A stretch of 64,000 nt of DNA. Source: Girardinichthys multiradiatus. Its lineage: Eukaryota; Chordata; Actinopteri; Cyprinodontiformes; Goodeidae. The translations under genes were made by a program, and so were the position numbers. The stretch covers positions 47,784,380 to 47,848,379 of the forward strand of contig NC_061795.1 of the NCBI RefSeq assembly GCF_021462225.1, given 5' to 3'. The notes below the pieces were generated by a model that saw only the letters and a list, made by a program, of their open reading frames with translations, searched no databases and had not been told where the DNA came from. Of the stretch, positions 44,359 through 53,929 are shown in pieces. Position 1 is the first letter of the stretch. Every line of letters starts with the position of its first letter.

Positions 44359-45125
44359 AGGCAAGGTGAGCAGCAGGCATCAGCAGCATTTCAGTCCAGT
44401 CAGCAGCGATCTTGCCAGCCCCAGCCCGACCAGACTCATGAATAGATCAGTATTGTGGTAACGTGTGTTTCTTTGTGTGTGTGTGTGTGTGTATATGTGT
44501 TTATGCCACAGACATCTCTGGATGCTATCCATGTTGTGTTCTCTGAGAACATCAGGGCGGCTGAGAGTTCGTTTCATATAAAACGGCAGCAGCGTTCTGC
44601 CTCCCGAACATGGTGCAGCCGGTGGGGGGTCAGCTCAGCACTTTGAAGGCAAAGCGGTGGGGTAGAGGAACAACTTTGATGTATTTTCAACCCACTCATA
44701 AACACAAACATGCTTGATCCAAGACAAACTGTCGCACAAACACAGACAGAGGTAGCGGAGCACCAGAAGCTCCAAAGCACAAGCATAGTGTACATGGCGT
44801 AGCAAGTATACAGAACTGAGCAAATGTTCTCCCCTCATTTCTTTACACATTCCCTCCAAACAGCCACACGCTCTCAGCATTTTTAAAGTGTTTAGTTAAT
44901 TTTTGACCAGCACTTCTATCTGACCAGTGTCCTTTGTTTGTTAAACCACTTTTGCTTTAACTTGACCTATATTAAATTCAGGCTTTTAATGCTTTTAACC
45001 TGAAGCGATGAGGCAGGGTTGTGTTCACACAAACAGTTTCACCAATGACCAGGTTGAAATTAGTTCTGTGGGACTTTCTTAGATTCCAGTAATTTGCCCA
45101 TTCTGTTCTTTTGAAGTTTGAGCTG
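43776..45125. other. non-coding stretch rich in CA/TG repeats
   Basis: No gene is recognised. Short repeats dominate 43830-44520. The ORFs here (T-H or C-V repeats) come from the microsatellites. Confidence 0.4.
44250..44352. repeat. (TG)n microsatellite
   Basis: Long TG repeat, slightly interrupted, with the main uninterrupted block at 44284-44322. A smaller run is at 44472-44492. Confidence 0.95.
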
Positions 45126-45189
45126 TCACACCTCACTTTTCAGTGTGAGACGGAATACGACATAATGGAGGCTAATTTGAAGGCTAGAG

Positions 45190-45795
45190 GTAGACTTTGT
45201 TTCCACCACTGCTGACATCTGGATGGTGAAAAACAAAAATTTAATGGGTGTAACAGTTGACTGGATTAATTCCAGTTTACAGCGCAATGAGGCTGCCCTA
45301 GCATGCAAGAAAATTGGAGTGGCAAGGTCGTTGCCACTGTAGCTGATAATGATTCAAATTTTGCCAAAGCATTTAGAGTAAGTCAGCCCTGTAATTTGGA
45401 GCCTGAATCTGAAAAGGAGGAAGAAGGTGATGATGAGGAACTGACTTTTAGAGATGTCATAGAAGCTATTTCAACCACATCTGGTGATGAACAGTTTAGC
45501 CTCCCTCCACACTACAGATGTGCATCGCACACAGTTAACCTGTTTTCAACATGCAATGACGACATCTGAATTCCTCTGCAGACACCAAGACTATATATAG
45601 GAGTAGCATTTCAAAATGCACTGCTACTTGGACTAACACAAGCCTCTCAACAGGTGGAGTAATTCAGCCACAGGAAGCTAATGGTGCCCACATTTACAAG
45701 GTGGAATTCCCTGTACGAGGCCATTTCCAGAATCATTACAATTTCCTTCAATAAACTGAATTCCCTGTGTGTAAAACTGGAAATCAAGTGCCTAA
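45190..45795 (+). pseudogene. hAT transposase relic (ZBED-like)
   Basis: Plus-strand pieces follow the hAT RNase-H-like fold. First TTADIWMVKNKNLMGVTVDW then INSSLQRNEAALACK, with the D of TADIW as the usual first acidic residue. Then GKVVATVADNDSNFAKAFRV with the T-D-N-x-S-N block, the P-P-H-x-R-CASHT-x-NL block (LPPHYRCASHTVNLFS), and VPTFTRWNSLYEAISRI (the T-R-W-N-S block). The frame changes near 45300 and again around 45570. After LCVKLEIKCL at 45795 the homologous part stops, where a copy of the THAP-element repeat begins. The C-terminal dimerisation domain is absent. Confidence 0.75.
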
Positions 45796-45799
45796 AAGG

Positions 45800-46050
45800 G
45801 GACATCTGCTGCAAAATCTGCTGCATTTTGTTGTGTACTTGGAGTCTGTTGGAGTGCAGAAAAGTTAAATTTAGTCCCTCCAGGTGCTGCAGATATACCT
45901 TTATATTCTATCAGTCCATTCAGTTTTCTCTATCATCTGTTATGTTTTTCTAGCTGTTACGTCACAATATTTGCAGCAGGACAGCTAAATATGGTCATGG
46001 ACCTCCGGCTGATCAATTTCGCGTATCTGCCATATTTATTTCTCGCTGGG
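45800..46050 (+). repeat. second copy of the THAP-element leader repeat
   Basis: It shares with 4205-4385 the blocks 'ttggagtctgttggagtgc'/'ttggagtctgtaggagtgc', 'gaaaagttaaatttagtc' and 'catggacctccggctgatca'. This copy has an extra stretch of about 60 bases after 'ccaggtgct' and lacks the THAP ORF that follows in the first copy. It interrupts the hAT relic. Confidence 0.75.
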
Positions 46051-46189
46051 TGGATTTGTTAAATGAATTATACCGTTCATATTTGGCAGATGTTTTAAGC
46101 ATTAGGATGAGATACCAGGCTGTTGTGGTTGTGTATGTTTCTTCCACATACCATATTAGGTGCTCGTTTGTTAAAGGAATAAGTTGCTA

Positions 46190-46365
46190 AAATGTTATTT
46201 TGAACGGTTGGATGTGCTACCAACAAATCTGCAACAACTGTATGATGCAATCATGTCAATATAAACCGAAACCTCTGCGGAATGTTTCTGAGACACAAAG
46301 AAGTTCTGAAGACAAAAGAAGGTTCTCCATGGTACTAGCTATGCATACCTAATAAAGTGGCCGAT
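46190..46365 (+). mobile_element. Tc1-like 3' end
   Basis: 'ggttggatgtgctaccaaca' with 'ctgtatgatgcaatcatgtc' and 'gcatacctaataaagtggcc' are the decayed C-terminal codons and 3' terminal region of a common vertebrate Tc1-like family. No frame is open. Confidence 0.6.
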
Positions 46366-46960
46366 AATGATTCCAAACGATATAACAGAACAAAGATTGA
46401 TTATTCAGTGTTGAATTTATCATTCACAAAACAAAACTGATACATCTCACCAAGGAGAAGATTTTTACGGTGAAACTTTACAGAAGAATCTTTCTCATCC
46501 TTGAAGGAAGCAGATCACCAACAGGCTTCCATGTTTAACAAGCTGAGAACTCAGCCGGTGATCTGCTCCCTCCAAAGATGGTGAAGAGCTTTTCCTGCCT
46601 GAGCTGCTCAGAGACAAGAACCTCTCAATGTTTGCTTCATTTGTTTTCTCTGATAAAGTAAAGAAAAATAAAAACAAGATTGCATGTTGTAAATAATAAA
46701 TTTTTGTAGGGTATTAAAAACATTGAATTCAGTACTGGGAAATAATGAATCATGTATGTAAATGCTGGATTAATCATATACTTTTTATTAAACTATTGTT
46801 GCTTTTAGCTGTGTGAAAAGCTACGTGTTTAAAAAATCTAGTTATATTTTCCATGTGGGAGAGACCTGAGCCCTGGCTGAGCAGATCCAAACCAAGGACA
46901 GTCAGGGATGCAACCATCTTTTTATTGTAAACCTCATTGTAAAACAGAAAAAAGTTCTAG
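46366..46960. other. no recognisable feature
   Basis: AT-rich. A loose inverted similarity around 46496-46620 ('ccttgaaggaagcagatcac'/'gatctgctccctccaaaga') may be a decayed hairpin element, but I cannot name it. Confidence 0.3.
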
Positions 46961-46965
46961 GGTGT

Positions 46966-47428
46966 TAGGGCTTGCGAGATAGGACCCCAGAATGCAGACG
47001 AGCAGGCAGCGTGATGGTATGTGAAAAAAGATTGAATCAACTAAAATTCACTCACAGATGAGGCAGGAAAAAAATAGAAACAATAAACGGACAGGCAAAA
47101 GCAGACATGGGCAGAGTGGCAAGATAGGCTTGGCATGAAACACATGAGCATGATCCAGTAGACAAGACGTGGTTTGAAAAAAGTTTCTGCGCTGAATAAC
47201 TGAACAGGAGTGTATATATGGAGAGTAAACCAGGTGGAGCAAGGAGACAGATTAGCTTGGAGCAGGTGAACCGGATAAAGATAATTAACAGACAGAACAC
47301 AACATGACAGGGGCAAAACTGAACTTCAAGGACACAAACAAACAGAAATCTAACTAGAAAAACTTGAAACCAAAGCATAACCAGAAGCTCAATCCAAATA
47401 CACAATTAAGCAAAACATGAATACAAAA
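46966..47428 (-). repeat. 3' LTR, truncated at its start
   Basis: It matches 49288-49740. The 100 bases that begin the other LTR are missing, and the similarity stops at 'gaatacaaaaa', next to the ORF end. A TATA-like 'tatatatgg' (47213-47221, antisense 'ccatatata') is kept in both copies. Confidence 0.85.
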
Positions 47429-48908
47429 AGAAACAAGAACAGAGTTCAGGCGGTCGACCAGGGGGTCGTCCCCAGTGAGCACAGAGTTCAGGCGGGCGCC
47501 AGGACCTGCAACACAGAGTCCCGGGCAGTCGTCGGCGAAGGTGTGGAGACCGGCGACAAAAACTTGGAGGTCGGCGCCGAAAGAGCAGGTGATCAGGATG
47601 CTGGCAGCGAAGCCAGAGGAACCCGTGAAGCGAGGTGTCTGGAGGTCTGTAGCTTTTCCTGATCCGTGACGTAGACTTGAGTCTGGCGTACGGCTTGGAC
47701 CCAGGCAAGAACCCTGGGGGCTTGGAGTTCACAGAGCCTGGCGAACCATCAGAGGCTGAAACAGAGCCTGGCGAACCCTCAGAGGCTGAAGCAGAGCGTG
47801 GCGAACCCTCAGAGGCTGAAGCAGAGCCTGACGAACCCTCAGATCTGGGTTCAGAGACCAGTACGAGGACAAACTGTTCCTTGAACTCCCCAGAGACAGG
47901 ATCCGGCGGTACTTCCTCCTCGAACCCCTCGTCTATGGGTTCAGAGGCCAGAACGAGGACAAGCTGCTCCTTGAAGCCCTCAGGAACAGGGTCTGGGGGC
48001 AGTTCATCCTCGAACCCTTCATTTGGGGATTCAGGAACCAGGACAAGGACCAGACTCTCTGAAAATCCCTGGAAAACCTTGAGACCAGAAGCAGGGGCTG
48101 AGGCATCGGCCGTACCCTCAGTGACGTGAGCAGCGGCTGAGGCGTCGGCGGGACCCTCAATGACTTGAGCAGAGGCGTCGCAGAGACCCTCAGTGACTTG
48201 AGCAGAGGCGTCGCAGAGACCCTCAGTGACTTGAGCAGAGGCGTCGCCGAGACCCTCAGTGGCGTGAGCAGAGGCTGAGGCGTCGCCGAGACCCTCAGTG
48301 GCGTGAGCAGAGGCTGAGGCGTCGCCGAGACCCTCAGTGGCGTGAGCAGAGGCTGAGGCGTCGCCGAGACCCTCAGTGGCGTGAGCAGAGGCTGAGGCGT
48401 CGCCGAGACCCTCAGTGGCGTGAGCAGAGGCTGAGGCGTCGCCGAGACCCTCAGCGGCTTCAGCTGGAGCTCCCCTCTTACGGCGTCCTCTGCGGCGTGT
48501 GGAGGAGGTTAAGACGGACTTAGTGTCAGGCTGTGGAGTGTCAGGCTGTGGTGTGGGCTGCTCTGCAGCAGCGCTCTGGAGACCTGACGTGGGCTGCTCT
48601 GCAGTAGCAGCTTCCTGGAGTCCTGGCGTGGGCTGCTCTGCAGTATCAGTACCACCGTTCCGGAGACACGACGTGGACTGAGCTGCAGCATTGTCCTGCA
48701 GACATGACGTGGGCAAAGGTGGGCGGCAGTAAAACTGCCTTACTGCAGTCTCATAATCCCTCTCCAGCTGCCTGATTTTCTCCATCAGCTCAGGAGAGGA
48801 ATACCTGAGACTGGTCCTCCTGAAGCTCTTTATCTGGCGAGCAAAAAACCTTAATCGCTGCTCCAGCTCGTCAGGTGTTGCCTCAGAACACCGAACTGGA
48901 GCAAGCAA
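47406..48908 (-). CDS. repeat-rich protein of the LTR element, C-terminal part
   Basis: A 500-aa frame. Its N-terminal part, SEATPDELEQRLRFFARQIK then RTSLRYSSPELMEKIRQLER, is probably helical (gag-like in position). A basic patch RRRGRRKRG is at about residues 136-144. Next are near-perfect 13-residue repeats (EGLGDASASAHAT, five copies, then shorter 11-residue forms ending AQVT) and blocks with EGFKEQLVLVLASEP and EE-PPDPV. SEGSPGS-type repeats follow, and the end is rich in R and P, running into the LTR. No enzyme motif is seen. Proteins of this composition recur as uncharacterised predictions in fish; the function is unknown. The N-terminal portion is in another frame (48851-49282). Confidence 0.65.
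   Translation of the reverse strand: MLAPVRCSEATPDELEQRLRFFARQIKSFRRTSLRYSSPELMEKIRQLERDYETAVRQFYCRPPLPTSCLQDNAAAQSTSCLRNGGTDTAEQPTPGLQEAATAEQPTSGLQSAAAEQPTPQPDTPQPDTKSVLTSSTRRRGRRKRGAPAEAAEGLGDASASAHATEGLGDASASAHATEGLGDASASAHATEGLGDASASAHATEGLGDASASAHATEGLGDASAQVTEGLCDASAQVTEGLCDASAQVIEGPADASAAAHVTEGTADASAPASGLKVFQGFSESLVLVLVPESPNEGFEDELPPDPVPEGFKEQLVLVLASEPIDEGFEEEVPPDPVSGEFKEQFVLVLVSEPRSEGSSGSASASEGSPRSASASEGSPGSVSASDGSPGSVNSKPPGFLPGSKPYARLKSTSRIRKSYRPPDTSLHGFLWLRCQHPDHLLFRRRPPSFCRRSPHLRRRLPGTLCCRSWRPPELCAHWGRPPGRPPELCSCFFLYSCFA
48105..48465 (-). repeat. coding minisatellite, 33/39-bp units
   Basis: The core unit 'gcgtcgccgagaccctcagt' plus 'ggcgtgagcagaggctgag' (39 bp) is repeated five times, with three 33-bp variants (lacking two codons) and two diverged 39-bp units. 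All unit lengths are multiples of three, so the frame is kept. Confidence 0.9.
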
Positions 48909-49282
48909 AGAGGTGCAGCGAGCCTGGGATACAGTGCTGTGGCAGGCAAAGATGCGGGCTTACTTGCCACAGCCCTCACGTCGGCTGGCAGGGAAACCAC
49001 CTCCTCGCCAGCCGAACCACAGGAAGGTGCTCCGCGCCGACGTTTCCTGCGTCGGGAGGAGGGGGAAGACTTCACTGCCGGACCAGAGTGCGCAGCCAGG
49101 GGAGCAGGCGGAGAACGGCGCAGAACTGCCTCACGCTCCATCTGCTCCAGCAACAGTGGAGAGGTCAGAACCTCCAGGTTGGTTGGCAGATTCCTCATAG
49201 CCTCCTCCTTCTGACGCTGAACCCAGCGATCCAAGGCGTCTGCCTTCTGCTTGTCCGCGGGGTCCATGGTTGGCGGAAACAT
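48851..49282 (-). CDS. repeat-rich protein of the LTR element, N-terminal part
   Basis: A 143-aa frame opens MFPPTMDPADKQKADALDRW a few bases after the 5' LTR. It is charged and probably helical (VQRQKEEAMRNLPTNLEVLT), with a basic cluster SSRRRKRRRG at about residues 76-85. It overlaps the next frame by 58 bases. The family reading moves from this frame to the downstream one around 48925-48900, so a single frameshift separates two parts of what was one ORF of about 620 codons. Position just after an LTR, with helices and a basic patch, suggests a gag-like role; that is inference. Confidence 0.55.
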   Translation of the reverse strand: MFPPTMDPADKQKADALDRWVQRQKEEAMRNLPTNLEVLTSPLLLEQMEREAVLRRSPPAPLAAHSGPAVKSSPSSRRRKRRRGAPSCGSAGEEVVSLPADVRAVASKPASLPATALYPRLAAPLCLLQFGVLRQHLTSWSSD

Positions 49283-49287
49283 TCTAT

Positions 49288-49839
49288 TAGGGCTTGCGAG
49301 ATAGGACCCCAGAATGCAGACGAGCAGGCAGCGTGATGGTGAGTGAAAAAAGATTTAATCAACTAAAATTCACTCACAGATGAGGCAGGAAAAAAATAGA
49401 AACAATAAACGGACAGGCAAAAGCAGACATGGGCAGAGTGGCAAGATAGGCTTGGCATGAAACACATGAGCATGATCCAGAAGACAAGACATGGTTTGAA
49501 AAATGTTTCCGTGCTGAATAACTGAACAGGAGTGTATATATGGAGAGTAAACCAGGTGGAGCAAGGAGACAGATTAGCTTGGAGGAGGTGAACTGGATAA
49601 AGATAATTAACAGACAGAACACAACATGACAGGGGCAAAACAGAACTTCAAGGACACAAACAAACAGAAATCGAACTAGAAAAACATGAAACCAAAGCAT
49701 AACCAGAAGCTCAATCCAAATACACAACTAAGCAAAACATGAATACAAAAACTAAAGCATGACCAGGAAAACAAACAGAAGAACGATTCAAAACCTTAAC
49801 TGTGAATAAAACCAACAAAAACACCCACAAATCATAACA
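49288..49839 (-). repeat. 5' LTR of the repeat-rich element
   Basis: Full 552-bp LTR reading on the minus strand from TGTTATG to GCAAGCCCTA, followed after a short gap by the ORF start. The corresponding sequence at 46963 ends CCCTAACA against CCCTAATA here, so the true end may be AACA. Confidence 0.8.
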
Positions 49840-49844
49840 GGTGT

Positions 49845-50284
49845 TCTGGGTTTCACCATGAATTTCACCATGATTTCAGTATGGCAGACAATGGACAATT
49901 TATTTGTAACCTACTGGTCCATACATGCACCTCTAACATGCATCCACTAACCAAAATCACTAATTAATTAAACCAAAACACAGTTTAAGTACCCAATGTA
50001 ACGTGGGCCTAATGCAATAGTAGAAATTCTACTGAAAGGATGTGGTCGGGCTGGCTGATATCTTTCTTTGCTTTTCCAGCCAGCTTTTCTTCCAAAGCTA
50101 AATTCTGAAGTCCAATTATCTTTACAATTTGGCTGTTTTTGTCATCTACTGACAGCCCATGAAACCAACAGATAAAGGAAAAGATTTAAAGACAAAAAAA
50201 TGATGTAGAATCATATCACAAACATTAAAAGATGTAAGCCTCTATAGTAAATAGATCCTCTGTTGGCTCCTCTTGACAATCAGA
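49845..50284. other. no recognisable feature
   Basis: AT-rich DNA without nameable content. Confidence 0.35.
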
Positions 50285-50435
50285 TCTATCAAACTCTAGC
50301 TGATAATCAGGCACAGCAAGATGCTTATGGTACGCTCTGGCTGTCTAAAATCAATGATAAGCGTCTTTGTTTTTGATACATTAAGATCCAGGAAGTTATC
50401 TTCACACCATTTAACAAGGACAGGGCTTGATGCTT
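50285..50435 (-). repeat. LINE RT fragment (CR1/L2-like)
   Basis: Minus-strand translation gives LVKWCEDNFLDLNVSKTKTL then IIDFRQPERT. This is the block following the FADD box in CR1-like RTs (W-C-x2-N-x-L-x-LN-x-x-KTK-x(2)-(V/I)-DF). The plus-strand 167-aa ORF at 50321-50824 crosses it antisense and is not believed. Beyond it (50480-50760) I see no firm assignment. Confidence 0.6.
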
Positions 50436-50824
50436 TAAACATTGTAGAAAGAGGTAAAAGTTACAAAATGTACAACAAATTTCTCAGTTTGTTGCAGCTT
50501 TGCAGACCTGTACTCAGGGATTTGTTGATGCAACCACATTTGGTGAATACTGACCTCTGCCCTTCTCAGACTCCGTCAAACCCTTACTTATTTATTGTGC
50601 TTTTAACACGTCAACTTGGAGGACAAACTGGCCACTTGCTGCCTAATCTATCCCACCAACTAAAGGTGCACTCATGCAGAGACATTCAGCGTTTTCCACT
50701 TCACATTGCAGTAGTCATAATGTTCTGCTTCTGTATAGTCACTGTTATATATAATTTACACAGCAGGATGGGTTCTGTGTTTATCGAGCCTGCAGGTTCT
50801 ATGCACGTTTTTGGTGAATGTTGA

Positions 50825-52318
50825 ATCTCTTGACTGTACTCGTACTCGTCTTCTTCCACTTCATTCTGGACCGGGTCACGGGGGCAGCAGACTCAGTAGA
50901 GACACCCAGACATCCCTGTCCCCAGACAACTCCTCCAGCTTCTCCGGGGGGAGACCAAGGCGTTCCCAGGCCAGCCGAGAGACATAGTCCCTCCAGCGTG
51001 TCCTGGGCCGTCCCCTGGGCCTCCTCCCGGTGGGACGTGCCTTGAACACCTCCTGCGGGAGGCATCCAGGAGGCATCCGGTATAGATGCCCGAGCCGCCT
51101 CAACTGGCTGCTCTCGATGTGGAGAAGCTCATTTCATCCGCTTGTATCCGGGATCTCGTTCTTTCGGTCATGACCCGCAGTTCATGGCCATAGGTGAGGG
51201 TAGGAACGTAGACCGACCGGTAAATCAAGGGCTTCACTTTTTGGCTCAGCTCTCTCTTGACCACAATGGACCGGCACAGCGTCCCCATTACTGCGGCAGC
51301 CGCACCGATCCGTCTGTTGTTCTCTCGCTCCATTCTCCCCTCACTTGTGAACAAGACCCCAAAATACTTTAAGTTCTCCACTTGAGGCAGGAACTCCCCT
51401 CCAACCTGAAGAGGACAAGCCACCCTTTTCTGGTCGAGAACCATGGCCTCGGACTTGGAGGAGCTGATCTCCATCCCAGTTGCTTCACACCCGGCTACGA
51501 ACCGCCCCTGTGCATGCTGTAGGTTCTGGCTAGAGGGGGCCAGCAGGACCATATCATCTGCAAAAAGAAGAGACGAAATTCACTGGTCCCCAAACCAAAC
51601 CCCCAGAGCAGGAGTTAGGTCCGCATTGCCTCCGGCCCTTGGCTGTGCCTAAGGCCAGAGGCAATGCGGACCAAACTCCTGCTCTGCTTGTACAGAGACT
51701 GGATGGCCCCTAAAAAAGGGCACCCGACTCCGTACTCCTGGAGCAACCCCCCACAGGGCACCACGAGCTACACACTCCCATGAACCCTCGAGTACCCTGC
51801 AGAGGGTGTAGAGCTGGTCCAGTGTTCCATGGCTGGGACGAAAATCACACTGATCCTCCTGAAGCCGAGGTTCGACTATCTCCAATACCCTGGCATAGGC
51901 CTTACCGGGAAGGCTGAGGAGTGTGATCCCCCCTATAGTTGGAACACACCCTCCGGTCACCCTTCTTATGAAGGGGGACCACCACCCCGGTCTGCCAGTC
52001 CAGAGGCACTGTCCATGACCCCCACGCAATGTTGAAGAGGTGTGTCAACCATGACAGCCCCACAACATCCAGAGGCATGAGGTACTCAGGGCGGATCTCA
52101 TCCACCACCGAAGCCCTGCCACCTTTTTAAGAACCTGCAGCCTGGGTGATGAAAGAGTCTAACCCCGAGTCCCCATCCTCGGCTTCCACCAGGGAATTCG
52201 TAACGGCAGGATTAAGGAGATCCTTGAAGTACTTCTTCCACTGGCCGATAATGTCCCCAGTTGAGGTCAGCAGCCACTGTAAACAGTGTTGGTGAAGGAA
52301 ACTCTGCAAATTATCCAC
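50825..52318 (-). mobile_element. Rex3 (RTE-clade LINE), second long copy
   Basis: Minus strand. It starts with LTSTGDIIGQWKKYFKDLLN at 52270, then DEIRPEYLMPLDVVGLSWLT, VPLDWQTGVVVPLHKKGDRR, pieces of the RT fingers, FADD readable at 51564-51553, then MVLDQKRVACPLQVGGEFLP and the conserved end with RRLGHLYRMPPG, GRRPRGRPRTRWRDYVSRLA and WERLGLPPE. It keeps the C-terminal region missing in the 30-kb copy. It lacks the endonuclease, and the palm region between the FVDLEKAF-like block and FADD is damaged by a deletion with an inverted insertion (51590-51700). Several frameshifts make it inactive. Confidence 0.9.
51613..51698. repeat. inverted repeat within Rex3 copy
   Basis: The arm at about 51617-51651 ('gagcaggagttaggtccgc' onward) and the arm at about 51656-51692 ('gaggcaatgcggaccaaac' onward) are reverse complements, with only one or two mismatches. 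They surround a short spacer. See the finding on templated repair. Confidence 0.8.
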
Positions 52319-52337
52319 GATGTTAGATAATTTGCAG
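52304..52337. repeat. 12-bp inverted repeat
   Basis: ctgcaaattatc and gataatttgcag are separated by 10 bases, just outside the Rex3 5' limit. Extending to 16 bp gives one mismatch. Confidence 0.85.
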
Positions 52338-53929
52338 AATTAAAGTTAAAGTGTCTGACTGTCTCCAAGACAAGAAATAAAAGGCAGTCATAATCTCTGT
52401 GAACCACATCAACTCTATGAAAGGATCAGCTTATATCTTTAATTTGTGCTGTTTCACTGCTTATTGATTTCTCAGAACTTGATTTTTAAGGTATATTTAC
52501 ACTGACCTCTGGGTTTCTTCTCATTTTCTTTTCATAATGAACAAAAAATGTTATGAATCCCTGTCTAAAAGATTTAACTGTGAATGACAGAGTTCAAACA
52601 CAAATAACCTTACCTCCGTCATCTATCGAGGGAGTTTTAGGTCAACTGAAACCTGTAAAATGGAATGTCTAAAAATGTTCTTTGTATTTCTTAAGGTCAG
52701 TCTATGTCGAATGCTTGTTTTTTCCAAGCGATGTAGTTTATTTCTCAGAATTTATAACATTCATTGTAAAATAAATTACTAACCTGTCTGATGTCGTCAG
52801 GAGCTGCACTGTTTACTCTCAACTTTAATCATTTAAAACTTTTAAAGCATAACTGTAACTCTGGGGTAGTGAACAGCTCCTAATATAGTAGTAACTTCCT
52901 TCCAAGCAGAAAAACTTAATTTTTTTCTAAAATCTGTTAAAGTGGTCCTAATAAAATGTAACCCAGGCTTTGCAGAGGTTTTTAAAAGTTTTTTTTTGGA
53001 CTTTGGTTGTTTTTTCTTACATTTATGGTCTAGAACTTGACCAAAACTGCATATTTTGCTGTGTAAGGCCTAAAACATAACCTCAAGCAGATGGAAAGAT
53101 TCTGAAAGCTGACTTGAAAGATGGATCATCCTTCAGTTGATCATCTCCCAAATGACAGGTTGTCAGATGGTAGCTCTGTTTAGTTTATCCCCATTTGTTT
53201 CCCTGTAGTGTTTTCATGCTTACAGTCTCATCCACCAGTCAGTCTCTTGAGTTTATTGTAACTCCCTGGTTTCCCCCTGAAGGTGCAGCCCATTAATAAT
53301 CCCATACCTGCTCCGTGGTTAGTAATTACTGCTCCAGTGTAATTACTTCTCGTTTTTTTCAGCACTGTGCCAGATCCACCTGTTTTTCTTGCTTGCATGT
53401 TCTTGAGTTCTTATCTAACTCACTGTTCCGGTTACTCCTAGAGCAACATGATCCTGCCTACCTCCTGCTTGCATTTGGGTTCTCCATCACTATCGCACAT
53501 GAGATTTTATGATTTCTAGGTTTGTAGGTTAACAAGCAAAATAATAAGAAAAACACAATTCCTTTCTAGATGGCGAAGTCCTTACTAAATGAGAGAAAAA
53601 GCATCCATCCATCCATCCATCCATCCATCTTTCATCTGTCATCTTCCATTATGTTCTGCTCATTCTGGGTTGAATTAAATTACCACCAACCCTAATCATG
53701 ATACTCGCTCACTGGCTGAGCACCTCAGTGTTGCACTTCTCCCTAGTGAGTTAGAGGGTCACCTCTTTGTGTTGAGGGAATGTTCAGGAGATCTTAAACT
53801 CCCACCTCTGGCAGAATTTCTTTCTTTGTTCTGCAGAAGGTTGGGTTTATGGAATCATAATAAACCATATGCAAGACCTCCATTGCAGATTTGTCTTCCA
53901 GAAGCTGTGACCTGAAGGTGACTGGTACC
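52338..53929. other. no recognisable feature apart from a short microsatellite
   Basis: AT-rich, non-coding. An (ATCC)n run of about six units is at 53604-53628. Confidence 0.4.

Larger units (their letters stand above)
46966..49839 (-). mobile_element. non-autonomous LTR retrotransposon carrying a repeat-rich ORF
   Basis: Direct repeats of about 460-550 bp flank a minus-strand ORF region. I count about 14 differences over some 455 aligned bases. The 5-bp ggtgt at 46961-46965 and at 49840-49844 is an apparent target duplication. There is no protease, RT, RNase H or integrase, so mobilisation would need another element. The upstream LTR (49839-49288) begins TGTTATG on the minus strand. The downstream LTR lacks about its first 100 bases, so the ORF's last codons run straight into it. 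The pattern fits a LARD-like element. Confidence 0.7.

Noticed and set aside
43764..44445. ORFs with T-H or C-V repeats
   Set aside because: Translations of TG/CA microsatellites.
47677..48129. 150-aa plus-strand ORF with EPGEPSEAEAE-type repeats
   Set aside because: Repeats are the antisense reading of the minus-strand coding repeats.
48875..49336. Plus-strand ORFs of 91-153 aa over the repeat-rich LTR element
   Set aside because: GC-rich antisense of the minus-strand ORF, which starts just after the LTR and has the family-like composition.
46961..49844. CRISPR-like regular repeats at 48105-48465
   Set aside because: Units are directly adjacent without unique spacers; it is a coding minisatellite in a eukaryotic retroelement.
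50321..50824. 167-aa plus-strand ORF
   Set aside because: It crosses a LINE RT fragment antisense and has no motif of its own.
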